A DNA stretch of 21,693 nt from DAHUZJ01 sp050743865. Lineage in GTDB: Bacteria; Actinomycetota; Acidimicrobiia; Acidimicrobiales; RAAP-2. The notes beneath the pieces were generated by a model that had not been told where the DNA came from, searched no databases, and was given only the letters and a program-made list of their open reading frames with translations. Position numbers and translations under genes: made by a program. The stretch is taken from NCBI GenBank assembly GCA_050743865.1, contig JBOGGE010000026.1:1-21693 (forward strand). Reading direction: 5' to 3'. Below, in pieces: positions 1 to 5,960 of this stretch. The first letter of the stretch is position 1. Each line of letters opens with the position of its first letter.

Positions 1-5
1 GCGGC

Positions 6-119
6 GGGCGCGACAGGACCGGCGGGGGCGACAGGGGCGGGCGCGACAGGGGCGGCGGGCGCGGGCGCGACAGGACCGGCGGGGGCGACAGGGGCGGGCG
101 CGACAGGGGCGGCGGGGAC
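6..119. repeat. 57-bp G-rich tandem duplication with G-quadruplex-like runs
   Basis: Two near-identical 57-bp units (6-62 and 63-119) lie directly downstream of the phosphatase stop codon. Each contains three copies of the submotif GCGACAGG. On the plus strand each unit has four runs of at least three G with loops of 5, 1 and 7 bases (24-52 and 81-109), which fits the G3+N1-7 quadruplex rule. The array may continue past the left edge of the window. I see no coding sense in it. The repeat is seen directly; quadruplex formation is inference. Confidence 0.85.
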
Positions 120-121
120 GG

Positions 122-757
122 CTATGCCCGGACGGCGGCCCCCGGAACAGTCGTTCCCTGGTCGGCGGCTCCCGGCGCGGGCCACGGGGGCAGGTTCCAG
201 CGGTACACGATCGGCACCTCCCGTTCCCAGCCGAGCACGCTGACCGCTCCGGCGCCGAGCGCCAGCAGCCGGCCGGCGGCCGGCGCCAGGCCGATCCACC
301 GGGCAGCGAGAACCCGGAGCAGGTGCCCGTGGGCGAAGCACACCACCTCGCCGCCCACTTCCCTGCAGCGCTCGATCACCCGCTCGGCCCGACCGGCGAC
401 CTGGGCCGCGTCCTCACCGCCGGGCACACCGTCGGTCCACAGGTCCCAACCAGGTCGCCGGTCACGGATCTCCGGCGTCGTGAGGCCCTCGTAGTCCCCG
501 TAGTCCCACTCCCGAAGGTCGTCGGCGTATTCCGCCCGGCCACCCATGCCGGCCAATCGGCAGGTCTCGCTCGCCCGGGAGAGGGGGCTGGTGAGCACCA
601 GCGACGGGAGCGCCACCGCCGTGAGCAGGTAGCTCCCGATCGATGCCGCCTGGGCCCGACCCTCGTCGTCGAGCGGCACATCGCTCCGCCCCGTATGCCG
701 CCCCGACCGGCTCCAGTCCGTCTGCCCGTGCCTGACCAGCCATACCGTCGCCGTCAC
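122..757 (-). CDS. Histidine phosphatase family protein (phosphoglycerate mutase-like)
   Basis: This is a cytosolic phosphatase or mutase of the histidine phosphatase superfamily. The N-terminus has the catalytic LVRHGQTDW motif (RHG nucleophile histidine), followed by TGRSDVPLDDEG. The second catalytic histidine lies in FAHGHLLRVLAARW near residue 150. A GTG start at 757 gives 211 aa and places the RHG motif at the usual N-terminal position. An ATG at 826 in the same frame would add 23 residues that do not resemble the family, so it is less likely. The substrate cannot be told from sequence; it could be a sugar phosphate, alpha-ribazole phosphate or another phosphoester. The gene is divergent from the sigma factor gene, with about 124 bp between the starts. 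Family assignment is firm; exact function is open. Confidence 0.85.
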   Translation of the reverse strand: MTATVWLVRHGQTDWSRSGRHTGRSDVPLDDEGRAQAASIGSYLLTAVALPSLVLTSPLSRASETCRLAGMGGRAEYADDLREWDYGDYEGLTTPEIRDRRPGWDLWTDGVPGGEDAAQVAGRAERVIERCREVGGEVVCFAHGHLLRVLAARWIGLAPAAGRLLALGAGAVSVLGWEREVPIVYRWNLPPWPAPGAADQGTTVPGAAVRA

Positions 758-807
758 GGCGTCACACCACAGCACCCGGGTCCGGTGCGGCGCAACCCTT
801 GAGCAGC

Positions 808-833
808 GGAATGCCACGTCCGGCATGGGCGTT
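808..833 (+). promoter_or_regulatory. ECF-type promoter candidate for the sigma factor gene (GGAAT-N18-GTT)
   Basis: GGAAT at 808-812 and GTT at 831-833 are separated by exactly 18 bases. This is the consensus recognised by the actinobacterial SigR/SigH group of ECF sigma factors. The position would give a leader of roughly 40 bases before the start codon at 882. The match is seen directly. Use by such a sigma factor is inferred, by analogy with the SigE/SigH-driven sigB of mycobacteria and the SigR-driven hrdB/hrdD of Streptomyces. A housekeeping-type promoter here is less convincing: TTGTAT at 832 lacks a good -10 at 17-18 bp. Confidence 0.5.
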
Positions 834-881
834 GTATCCGTATGAACGGGTAAGGCTAACCAGATACGCCGAGCGAGAGAG

Positions 882-1718
882 ATGAGCATGTCCAAGACGA
901 CGACCACCGACAGCCTCGGGTTGTTGCTGCGAGACCTCGATCGTTTCCCAATGCCCGACTACGACCAACAGGTCGCCCTGGCCAAGCGGGTCGCCGCCGG
1001 CGACAGCGAGGCCCGCAAGCACATGGTCGCAGCCAACTTGCGCCTGGTCGTCCACTGGGCCCGCCGGTACCAGGACCGCGGTGTCGACTTGGCCGATCTC
1101 GTGCAGGAAGGGACCTTTGGGCTCCTGCGAGCAGTCGAGAAGTTCGACTGGGAACGGGGCTTCCGCTTCTCCACCTACGCCACCTGGTGGATCCGCCAGG
1201 CCCTCCAGCGGGCCGTCCAGCAGCACGGGCGCACGATCCGCATCCCCCTCGAGGTCGGTGAGCGCCTGCAGCGCCTCGACGCCATCACCAACGAGGTGGC
1301 CGGTCAGCTCGGACGGCGCCCGACCGAGGACGAGATCGACGCGGCGACCGGGACGACGGTCGAGGAGCGCCGGGCACTGGAGGACGTGGCGCGGGTCACG
1401 GCCAGCCTCGACCAGCCGGCGGCGGCCGACTCGTCCACCACGTTGGGGGAGCTGGTGGCCCCCGACCCGGACCACTGGACCGACCGGGTCGACCAGGAGA
1501 TGGCGCTGCAGCGGGTGCGCGACGCCATCGACCGCCTGCCCGATCTCCAGCGTGACGTCCTGCGCCTCCGTTTCGGGTTCGGCGGGGACTCGCCGGCATC
1601 GCTCCAGACCACGGCCGAGCGCCTGGGCGTCGGCGTCCGGCGGGTGCGGCGAGCCGAGGAGGAGGCCCTGGCCGCTCTCTCGGTCGACAACGCCGTCGCC
1701 AGCGCCCACGCCGCCTGA
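882..1718 (+). CDS. RNA polymerase sigma-70 family factor, group 2-like (SigB/HrdB-related)
   Basis: This is a promoter-recognition subunit of RNA polymerase, 278 aa, lacking the long N-terminal region of primary sigma factors. Region 1.2 starts near residue 10. Region 2 reads ANLRLVVHWARRYQDRG, DLVQEGTFGLLRAVEKFDW and FSTYATWWIRQALQRA (2.1-2.4). Region 3 begins at RTIRIPLEVGERLQRL, and region 4 at DRLPDLQRDVLRLRFGFGG. The final helix-turn-helix, ERLGVGVRRVRRAEEEALAAL, differs from the usual SRERVRQIE-type recognition helix, so -35 preference may differ. ATG codons occur at 882 and 888; the purine-rich GAGAGAGA just upstream can serve either. The gene converges on rluD with a 31-bp gap. Its promoter suggests stress-linked control. 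A group 2 or 3 alternative sigma fits best, and it is unlikely to be the only primary sigma factor. Confidence 0.92.
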   Translation: MSMSKTTTTDSLGLLLRDLDRFPMPDYDQQVALAKRVAAGDSEARKHMVAANLRLVVHWARRYQDRGVDLADLVQEGTFGLLRAVEKFDWERGFRFSTYATWWIRQALQRAVQQHGRTIRIPLEVGERLQRLDAITNEVAGQLGRRPTEDEIDAATGTTVEERRALEDVARVTASLDQPAAADSSTTLGELVAPDPDHWTDRVDQEMALQRVRDAIDRLPDLQRDVLRLRFGFGGDSPASLQTTAERLGVGVRRVRRAEEEALAALSVDNAVASAHAA

Positions 1719-1726
1719 CGATCGAC

Positions 1727-1742
1727 GGGCGCGCCGGCGCCC
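1727..1742. terminator. GC hairpin between convergent sigma gene and rluD
   Basis: GGGCGC (1727-1732) and GCGCCC (1737-1742) form a perfect 6-bp stem with a 4-base loop in the 31-bp gap between two convergent genes. There is no T-tract, so it is not a classical intrinsic terminator. The position suits a bidirectional transcription barrier of the U-less kind proposed for actinobacteria. In DNA this GC-rich, a chance stem is also possible. Confidence 0.35.
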
Positions 1743-1749
1743 ACGCGCA

Positions 1750-2673
1750 CTACGACAGGGCCGGGATGTCGCCGCCGATCAGGGCCGTCAGGTCGGCGGG
1801 ACACGGTGCCGACCAGAGGTTCCGCTGGCCAGAGGTCGGGTGGTCGAAGCTGAGCTCGGCGGCATGGAGGGCCAGCCGGCCAGCGGCGAGGCCCACCGAT
1901 CCGGTCCCCGCCCCCCCGTAACGCTCGTCGCCCAACACGGGGTGTCCGATCGCCGACAGGTGCACCCGGATCTGGTGCGTCCGTCCCGTCTCGAGACGAA
2001 CGGCCAGAAGGGTCGAAGGGACCGGCAGGTCGAGGCGGCGCAGCACGATGTAGGTGGTCCGGGCAGGGCGTCCCCGCTCGGATACCGCCATACGGACAGG
2101 ATGGCGCTCCGAACGACCGATCGGGGCCTCGACGGCGCCGCGGTCCTCGCCGACGTGCCCGGCGACCAGCGCCAGGTACCGCCGCCCGGCCGTCCGCGCC
2201 GCGAGCTGGGCGGAGAGCGAGCGCATGGCCGCCGGATTGCGGGCCACCACCAGCAGCCCGGAGGTCCCCCGGTCAAGCCGGTGGACGATGCCCGGGCGCT
2301 GCCGATCGCCGACCCCGGCCAGATCCGGGTAGCGGGCCAGGAGCCCGGCGACCAGGGTCCCGCTGTCGTGGCCGGCGCCGGGATGGACCACCACTCCCGG
2401 CGGCTTGTCCACGACTACCACGTCACTGTCCTCGTGGACGACGTCGAAGGGCACCGACCCGTCGGCGATCAGGGTCTTCTCGACCGGGGGCGGCACGTCG
2501 ATCTCCAGGTCGGTGCCGGCCACGAGCGGCGCACTCCGGGAGCCGGCCGGCCGGCCGGCGATCCGAACCCGCCCCGCCGCCACCAGCTCGGCGGCCGCGG
2601 AACGGGACAGCCCGGTCACCATGGCCACCGCCCGGTCGATCCTCACCCCGTCGAGGGAGAGGGGGACCTTCAT
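1750..2673 (-). CDS. rluD: RluA/RluD-family 23S rRNA pseudouridine synthase
   Basis: This enzyme converts uridines in 23S rRNA to pseudouridine during large-subunit assembly. It is 307 aa, normal for the family. An N-terminal S4-type RNA-binding segment (about residues 10-60, RIDRAVAMVTGLSRSAAAELV) is followed by the catalytic domain. The hallmark HRLDRGTSGLLVVA carries the catalytic aspartate near residue 135. VDKPPGVVVHPG and GRTHQIRVHLSAIGHPVLGD are further family motifs. The ATG at 2673 overlaps the lspA stop codon by four bases (ATGA), indicating translational coupling. lspA-rluD next to each other is common in bacteria. RluD versus another RluA-family member cannot be proven from sequence, but gene order supports RluD. 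Confidence 0.93.
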   Translation of the reverse strand: MKVPLSLDGVRIDRAVAMVTGLSRSAAAELVAAGRVRIAGRPAGSRSAPLVAGTDLEIDVPPPVEKTLIADGSVPFDVVHEDSDVVVVDKPPGVVVHPGAGHDSGTLVAGLLARYPDLAGVGDRQRPGIVHRLDRGTSGLLVVARNPAAMRSLSAQLAARTAGRRYLALVAGHVGEDRGAVEAPIGRSERHPVRMAVSERGRPARTTYIVLRRLDLPVPSTLLAVRLETGRTHQIRVHLSAIGHPVLGDERYGGAGTGSVGLAAGRLALHAAELSFDHPTSGQRNLWSAPCPADLTALIGGDIPALS

Positions 2674-3146
2674 CCGGGCTGACCTCGGGTCTTCGGGGTG
2701 TGCCCGGACCGGACGACCGGGGGGCCGCGGAAGTAGAGCACCGCCACGAGCACGGCGCCGGCAGTGATGCAGGCGTCGGCGACGTTGAACGTCGGCCAGT
2801 GCGACAGCGTGATGAAGTCCACCACCCTGCCCTGCCGGGCGAGGAAGAGGCGGTCCGCCAAATTGCCCAGGGCCCCGCCGAGGACCAACCCCGCCGCCAC
2901 TGCCATCGGGAGGCTCCACGCCCGCCAAGCCAGCACGCACACCCCCAGAGTCAAGATCACCGACACGACGGCGAGGGCGGCGCTCTCCCCGCCAAACAGC
3001 CCGAACGCCGACCCCGAGTTGAGCTGGAGGCCGAGCCCGAGCGGGCCCACCAGGTGGACCGGATGGTGGAGGTCGGCCAGCGCCACCGCCGTCGTGACCT
3101 GGTCGGCGGCCACGGCGGCACCGGCGACCACGGCGGTGGCCGCCAA
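2670..3146 (-). CDS. lspA: Lipoprotein signal peptidase (signal peptidase II)
   Basis: This membrane aspartyl protease cleaves the signal peptide of diacylglyceryl-modified prolipoproteins. Four hydrophobic segments are visible. The two catalytic aspartates lie in the conserved blocks GGALGNLADRLFL and FNVADACI, and DQVTT near the N-terminus matches the family DQxTK block. The start is uncertain. A TTG at 3146 gives 158 aa with little overlap but no positively charged N-terminus. A CTG at 3164, overlapping the dksA stop as CTGA, would add NRGAR and look more natural, but CTG starts are rare. GTG codons at 3254 and 3263 would overlap the dksA zinc finger by about 100 bp. Product call is firm, start is not. 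Confidence 0.88.
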   Translation of the reverse strand: MAATAVVAGAAVAADQVTTAVALADLHHPVHLVGPLGLGLQLNSGSAFGLFGGESAALAVVSVILTLGVCVLAWRAWSLPMAVAAGLVLGGALGNLADRLFLARQGRVVDFITLSHWPTFNVADACITAGAVLVAVLYFRGPPVVRSGHTPKTRGQPG

Positions 3147-3160
3147 CCGGGCGCCCCGGT

Positions 3161-4087
3161 TCAGCGCCGCGACAGTCCCCCGCTCTTGCAGGCGACGCAG
3201 AGCCGGGCGAACGGCAGTGCCCTGAGCCGGGGCTTGGGGATCGGCTGGTGGCACCGCTCGCACGCACCGTAGGTGCCGACGTCGATCCGGGACAGCGCGT
3301 CGTCGATCTCCTCCACCGCCGCCGCCGCCTGGGCGGAGAGCGCGAGATCGCGCTCCCGGTCGACGGTCACCGTGCCGCCCTCCCCGGACTCCTCGTCGAA
3401 CTGGACATCTCCGGGCTCGCGCTCCTGGGCCAGGGAGTCCGCCTCTGCCTTCAGGTCGGAAGCCTGCGCCTCGTGCACGGCGCGTTCGGCCACCAGCAAG
3501 TGGCGCTGCTCGTCGAGGAACTTCGCGTCGTCGGCGTAAGGCCCGACCTTCGTGCCGGCTCCTGCTGACTTCTTGGCCGAGGGGGACACCGCGCTCTTCA
3601 CCGCCTTCTTGATCGTCGTTCTCGCCGCCGCCGCCGTCGGCGGCGTCGCTCGGTCCCCCCCATTCGGGGCCACAGCTGCCCGGGCGACCTTACCCACCGG
3701 GCCCGGTTTCCCCACCACTTCCTGCCGAACGGTCTTCGGCGGAGCCTTGACCGGGGCCTTTCCCGCCGTCTTGACCGGGGCCTTTGCCACCGTCTTGACC
3801 GGGGCCTTCGCCAGAGTCTTGACCGGGGCCTTCGCCAGAGTCTTGACCGGGGCCTTCGCCAGAGTCTTGACCTGGGCCTTCGCCAGAGTCTTGACCGGGG
3901 CCTTTCCCGCCGGCTTTCGGACCACCGCCCCCGCTGCCGCCCCCGCTGCCGTGCTCCGGTTCCCGGCGGGGGTCATGCCTCGCGCCGCCGTCTGGTTCGC
4001 GCTGGTGGTGGCGCCACGCGCTCGAGTGCTCGGACCCGGCGATACCGCCGGGCGCGGCGAGGCGGTCTTTTTGGCGACTGGCGGCAT
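3161..4087 (-). CDS. TraR/DksA-family zinc-finger protein with long lysine/alanine/proline-rich N-terminal tail
   Basis: Members of this family bind in the secondary channel of RNA polymerase and modulate transcription. The C-terminal third is recognisable: a charged helical stretch (EQRHLLVAERAVHEAQASDL onward), then CERC...CVAC, a four-cysteine zinc finger with PKPRLRALPFARLC between the pairs. The first ~190 of 308 residues are unusual. They include seven copies of an APVKTLAK-like octapeptide, resembling histone H1-type basic tails, so DNA binding is plausible but inferred. The ATG at 4087 is preceded by GGGGAGGAGGG, a strong ribosome binding site. The gene has its own promoter candidate (4136-4164). 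A TraR/DksA gene between divIVA and lspA is also found in Streptomyces. Confidence 0.85.
   Translation of the reverse strand: MPPVAKKTASPRPAVSPGPSTRARGATTSANQTAARGMTPAGNRSTAAGAAAGAVVRKPAGKAPVKTLAKAQVKTLAKAPVKTLAKAPVKTLAKAPVKTVAKAPVKTAGKAPVKAPPKTVRQEVVGKPGPVGKVARAAVAPNGGDRATPPTAAAARTTIKKAVKSAVSPSAKKSAGAGTKVGPYADDAKFLDEQRHLLVAERAVHEAQASDLKAEADSLAQEREPGDVQFDEESGEGGTVTVDRERDLALSAQAAAAVEEIDDALSRIDVGTYGACERCHQPIPKPRLRALPFARLCVACKSGGLSRR
3747..3914 (-). repeat. 24-bp tandem repeat, seven copies, inside the dksA-like gene
   Basis: Seven consecutive 24-bp units start at 3747, 3771, 3795, 3819, 3843, 3867 and 3891. Units three to five are identical and the others differ at a few positions. In frame they encode the basic octapeptide APVKTLAK and variants. 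An in-frame repeat of this kind can gain or lose units by slippage without breaking the reading frame. Confidence 0.95.
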
Positions 4088-4135
4088 GTCGTCCCTCCTC
4101 CCCGGCCGAGGCACTCCCCACGGCAGGAGCGGGTG

Positions 4136-4164
4136 ACGATAGCGGAAGGCTATCGGGCGGGCAA
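4136..4164 (-). promoter_or_regulatory. Promoter candidate for the dksA-like gene
   Basis: On the minus strand TTGCCC (4159-4164) and TATCGT (4136-4141) are separated by exactly 17 bp, a good housekeeping sigma promoter shape. It sits in the 79-bp gap after the divIVA stop codon. It would give a leader of roughly 40 bases ending in the strong ribosome binding site before 4087. Confidence 0.55.
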
Positions 4165-4166
4165 CC

Positions 4167-4970
4167 TTAGCCGGCCGCGGCGCGACGGGGTTCGTCGCCG
4201 CCACCTACCGTGGACCCTCCGGATGCGGTGTCGCTGCCTCCCCCGACATTCCCTACGCTGCCCCCGGTACCCGTGCCGGCGGCACCCCCAGTACCGGTGC
4301 CGGCGCTGCTCCCGGAACCGGAGCCGTTCGAACCGGCGTCGCCGGTCCGCGTCCGCACTGACGTCAGGCCATTCGCCGGCTGGACGTTCTCGTCGAGCCA
4401 CTTGACCATCTCGGCCAGCGAGCCCCGGAGGCGGTTGCGCTCAGACTCGAGATGGCGGGCCATCTTCTCCACGTCGCCGGTGAGCTGGGTCCGCATCGCC
4501 TCGAGCCGGGTCACGTCCTCGCGCAGGCGGTGCTCGGCTTCCGTGCCCATCTGGCGGGCACGCTCCTCGGCTTCTGCGAGCAGCGTCCGGGCACGCTCCT
4601 CGGCCTTCGCCACCAGCTCGGCAGCCTCGGTCTCGCTCTCCCGCTTGGCCTGGTCGACGAACTTCTGGGCGAGCACCAGGGTGCGCTGCAGGGTGTCGTC
4701 GTCCGGTCCTTCCACCCGAACCGCCTCGGTCGCGGCAGGAGCCTCGGCCCCGGCCTGACGCAGTTCCTCCTCGAGCTGGGCAACCCGGGTCTGAGCTTGC
4801 CGGAGGCGTTCACCGGCCTGGTGGAGCTGTTCCTGGACCGACTCGGCTTCCACCGCCGCCTTCTCGAGGTACTCGTCGACCTCGTCGACGTTGTACCCCT
4901 TCAGGCCGAGCCGGAACTCCACCGTGCGGAGCGTGTCGAGGAGAGACTGGGTGGCCTGCGCATCGTCCAT
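4167..4970 (-). CDS. divIVA: DivIVA/Wag31-family polar growth and division protein
   Basis: This cytoplasmic coiled-coil scaffold marks negatively curved membrane at poles and septa and, in actinobacteria, directs polar wall growth. The N-terminal lipid-binding domain is clear: TVEFRLGLKGYNVDEVDEYLEKAA at about residues 16-39. A long charged coiled coil follows to about residue 200, with many E/A/R heptad-like repeats. The last ~60 residues are a glycine/serine/threonine-rich low-complexity tail. Length is 267 aa, typical for the family. No ribosome binding site precedes the ATG at 4970; a -10-like element lies only 8 bases upstream, suggesting a leaderless or near-leaderless mRNA. Confidence 0.92.
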   Translation of the reverse strand: MDDAQATQSLLDTLRTVEFRLGLKGYNVDEVDEYLEKAAVEAESVQEQLHQAGERLRQAQTRVAQLEEELRQAGAEAPAATEAVRVEGPDDDTLQRTLVLAQKFVDQAKRESETEAAELVAKAEERARTLLAEAEERARQMGTEAEHRLREDVTRLEAMRTQLTGDVEKMARHLESERNRLRGSLAEMVKWLDENVQPANGLTSVRTRTGDAGSNGSGSGSSAGTGTGGAAGTGTGGSVGNVGGGSDTASGGSTVGGGDEPRRAAAG

Positions 4971-4978
4971 GGCCCGTC

Positions 4979-4984
4979 AGTGTA
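4979..4984 (-). promoter_or_regulatory. -10 element candidate for divIVA, possibly leaderless transcript
   Basis: On the minus strand TACACT (4984 down to 4979) matches the actinobacterial -10 pattern TAnnnT. Only eight bases separate it from the divIVA ATG, and no Shine-Dalgarno sequence lies between. A start of transcription at or next to the ATG would give a leaderless mRNA, a common form in actinobacteria. No good -35 is visible 16-18 bp upstream. Confidence 0.4.
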
Positions 4985-5020
4985 CTCCGGGCCCTCCAGG
5001 CCGGGCCGGATGCCCCACCG

Positions 5021-5062
5021 CCGCCGGGGACCGTCGCCCGCCCCGCCGGAGACCGTCGCCCG
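5021..5062. repeat. 22-bp-period direct repeat in the yggT-divIVA gap
   Basis: Two 20-base copies (5021-5040 and 5043-5062) match at 19 of 20 positions. They fill part of the 140-bp non-coding gap between yggT and divIVA, upstream of the divIVA -10 element. Their position would allow a role as tandem operator sites, but this is speculation. The rest of the gap holds nothing else I can name. Confidence 0.8.
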
Positions 5063-5110
5063 CTGTTGCCCTCCCGTGCCCGCCCGGGGCTCGAGTCCCG
5101 ACCTGGTCGG

Positions 5111-5368
5111 TCAGCTCCGCAGCAACGGGACCACGATCAACTGGGCGACGACGACCACGATGATGATCGAAAGGTCGATCCCCATGCCGCCGGCACGGAT
5201 CGGCGGGAGCACCCGCCGGATCGGGCGGAGAACCGGCTCGGTGATGATGTCCATCGCCCGCACGACCCGGAAGAGCACGGTGCCCGGCCGGGCCGGAACC
5301 CAGCTGAGCAGCGCCCGGACGATCAGGACGACGACGTACGCCTCGACCAGATAGGCGATGATGGCCAC
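5111..5368 (-). CDS. yggT: YggT/YlmG-family small membrane protein
   Basis: This 85-aa protein has two predicted membrane helices, at about residues 3-24 (AYLVEAYVVVLIVRALLSWV) and 64-83 (IDLSIIIVVVVAQLIVVPLL). Between them is the family block DIITEPVLRPIRRVLPP. YggT/YlmG proteins sit beside sepF in many Gram-positive dcw clusters; a role in division or membrane organisation is suggested but not settled. The GTG start at 5368 lies three bases after the sepF stop, so the two are translated together. Confidence 0.88.
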   Translation of the reverse strand: MAIIAYLVEAYVVVLIVRALLSWVPARPGTVLFRVVRAMDIITEPVLRPIRRVLPPIRAGGMGIDLSIIIVVVVAQLIVVPLLRS

Positions 5369-5371
5369 GAG

Positions 5372-5926
5372 CTAGGCGCGCCCGTAGCCCCGCTCCTGCA
5401 GGCGCTGGCGCTCCTCGTCGGACACCTTGACGTTGGTCGGGGTGAGGAGGAAGACCCGATCGGCCACCTTCTCCATCTTCCCGCTCAACGCGTAGGTCGC
5501 GCCGCTGCAGAAGTCGATCATCCTGCGTTGCAAGTCGGGATCAGCCACCTGCAGGTTGACGATCACCGGCCGGTTCGCCATCACGAAGTCGGCGATGTCC
5601 TTGGCGTCGCCGAACCGGGTCGGCGCCACCACCTGCACCCTGGCCGCTTCTCCCGGGCTCATGGGCCGCACCACCGGAGACCCGGGCCGGATGCCCACCG
5701 AAGGACCGCTGGGCGCCAGCTCCCGGGGCAGGGTGCGGATCCGTCCGAACGGCGCCGAGCGCTCCTCTACGCCCTCCGGCTCGGCCACGGCAACCGTGGT
5801 GCGTGCCGCCACGGCGCGAGGGGGTGCCGGAGGCATGTTCCGCGGGTCGTCGTACTCCTCGTAGTCGTCGTACTCGTCGTCGAGCAGACCGAGGTAGACC
5901 ATGGTCTTCTTCAGGAAGGTCGCCAT
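5372..5926 (-). CDS. sepF: Cell division protein SepF
   Basis: SepF anchors FtsZ filaments to the membrane and bundles them; in actinobacteria lacking FtsA and ZipA it is the main Z-ring anchor. The N-terminal MATFLKKTMVYLGLL forms an amphipathic membrane-binding helix. It is followed by an acidic linker (DDEYDDYEEYDD) and a variable proline-rich stretch. The C-terminal SepF domain (about residues 95-175) includes DIADFVMANRPVIVNLQ, RRMIDFCSGATYALSG and RVFLLTPTNV. The ATG at 5926 is chosen because GAGGAGA lies eight bases upstream. The 184-aa length is normal. It follows yggS by 34 bp. Confidence 0.95.
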   Translation of the reverse strand: MATFLKKTMVYLGLLDDEYDDYEEYDDPRNMPPAPPRAVAARTTVAVAEPEGVEERSAPFGRIRTLPRELAPSGPSVGIRPGSPVVRPMSPGEAARVQVVAPTRFGDAKDIADFVMANRPVIVNLQVADPDLQRRMIDFCSGATYALSGKMEKVADRVFLLTPTNVKVSDEERQRLQERGYGRA

Positions 5927-5960
5927 CGCATGTCTCCTCGCGGACAGCGTACTGCTTCGG

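Noticed and set aside
6..119. Possible CRISPR array from the repeated GCGACAGG motif
   Set aside because: The units are directly abutting with no unique spacers, and no cas genes are nearby. It is a tandem duplication.
758..881. TTAGCC-N17-TACAAC as a minus-strand promoter for the phosphatase gene
   Set aside because: The -10 lacks the final T and the -35 is a poor match; it overlaps the better ECF-type motif on the other strand, so I did not list it.
5927..5960. TACGCT as a -10 element for sepF in the yggS-sepF gap
   Set aside because: No -35 lies at a suitable distance and sepF has a strong ribosome binding site close to yggS, so readthrough from the operon is simpler.
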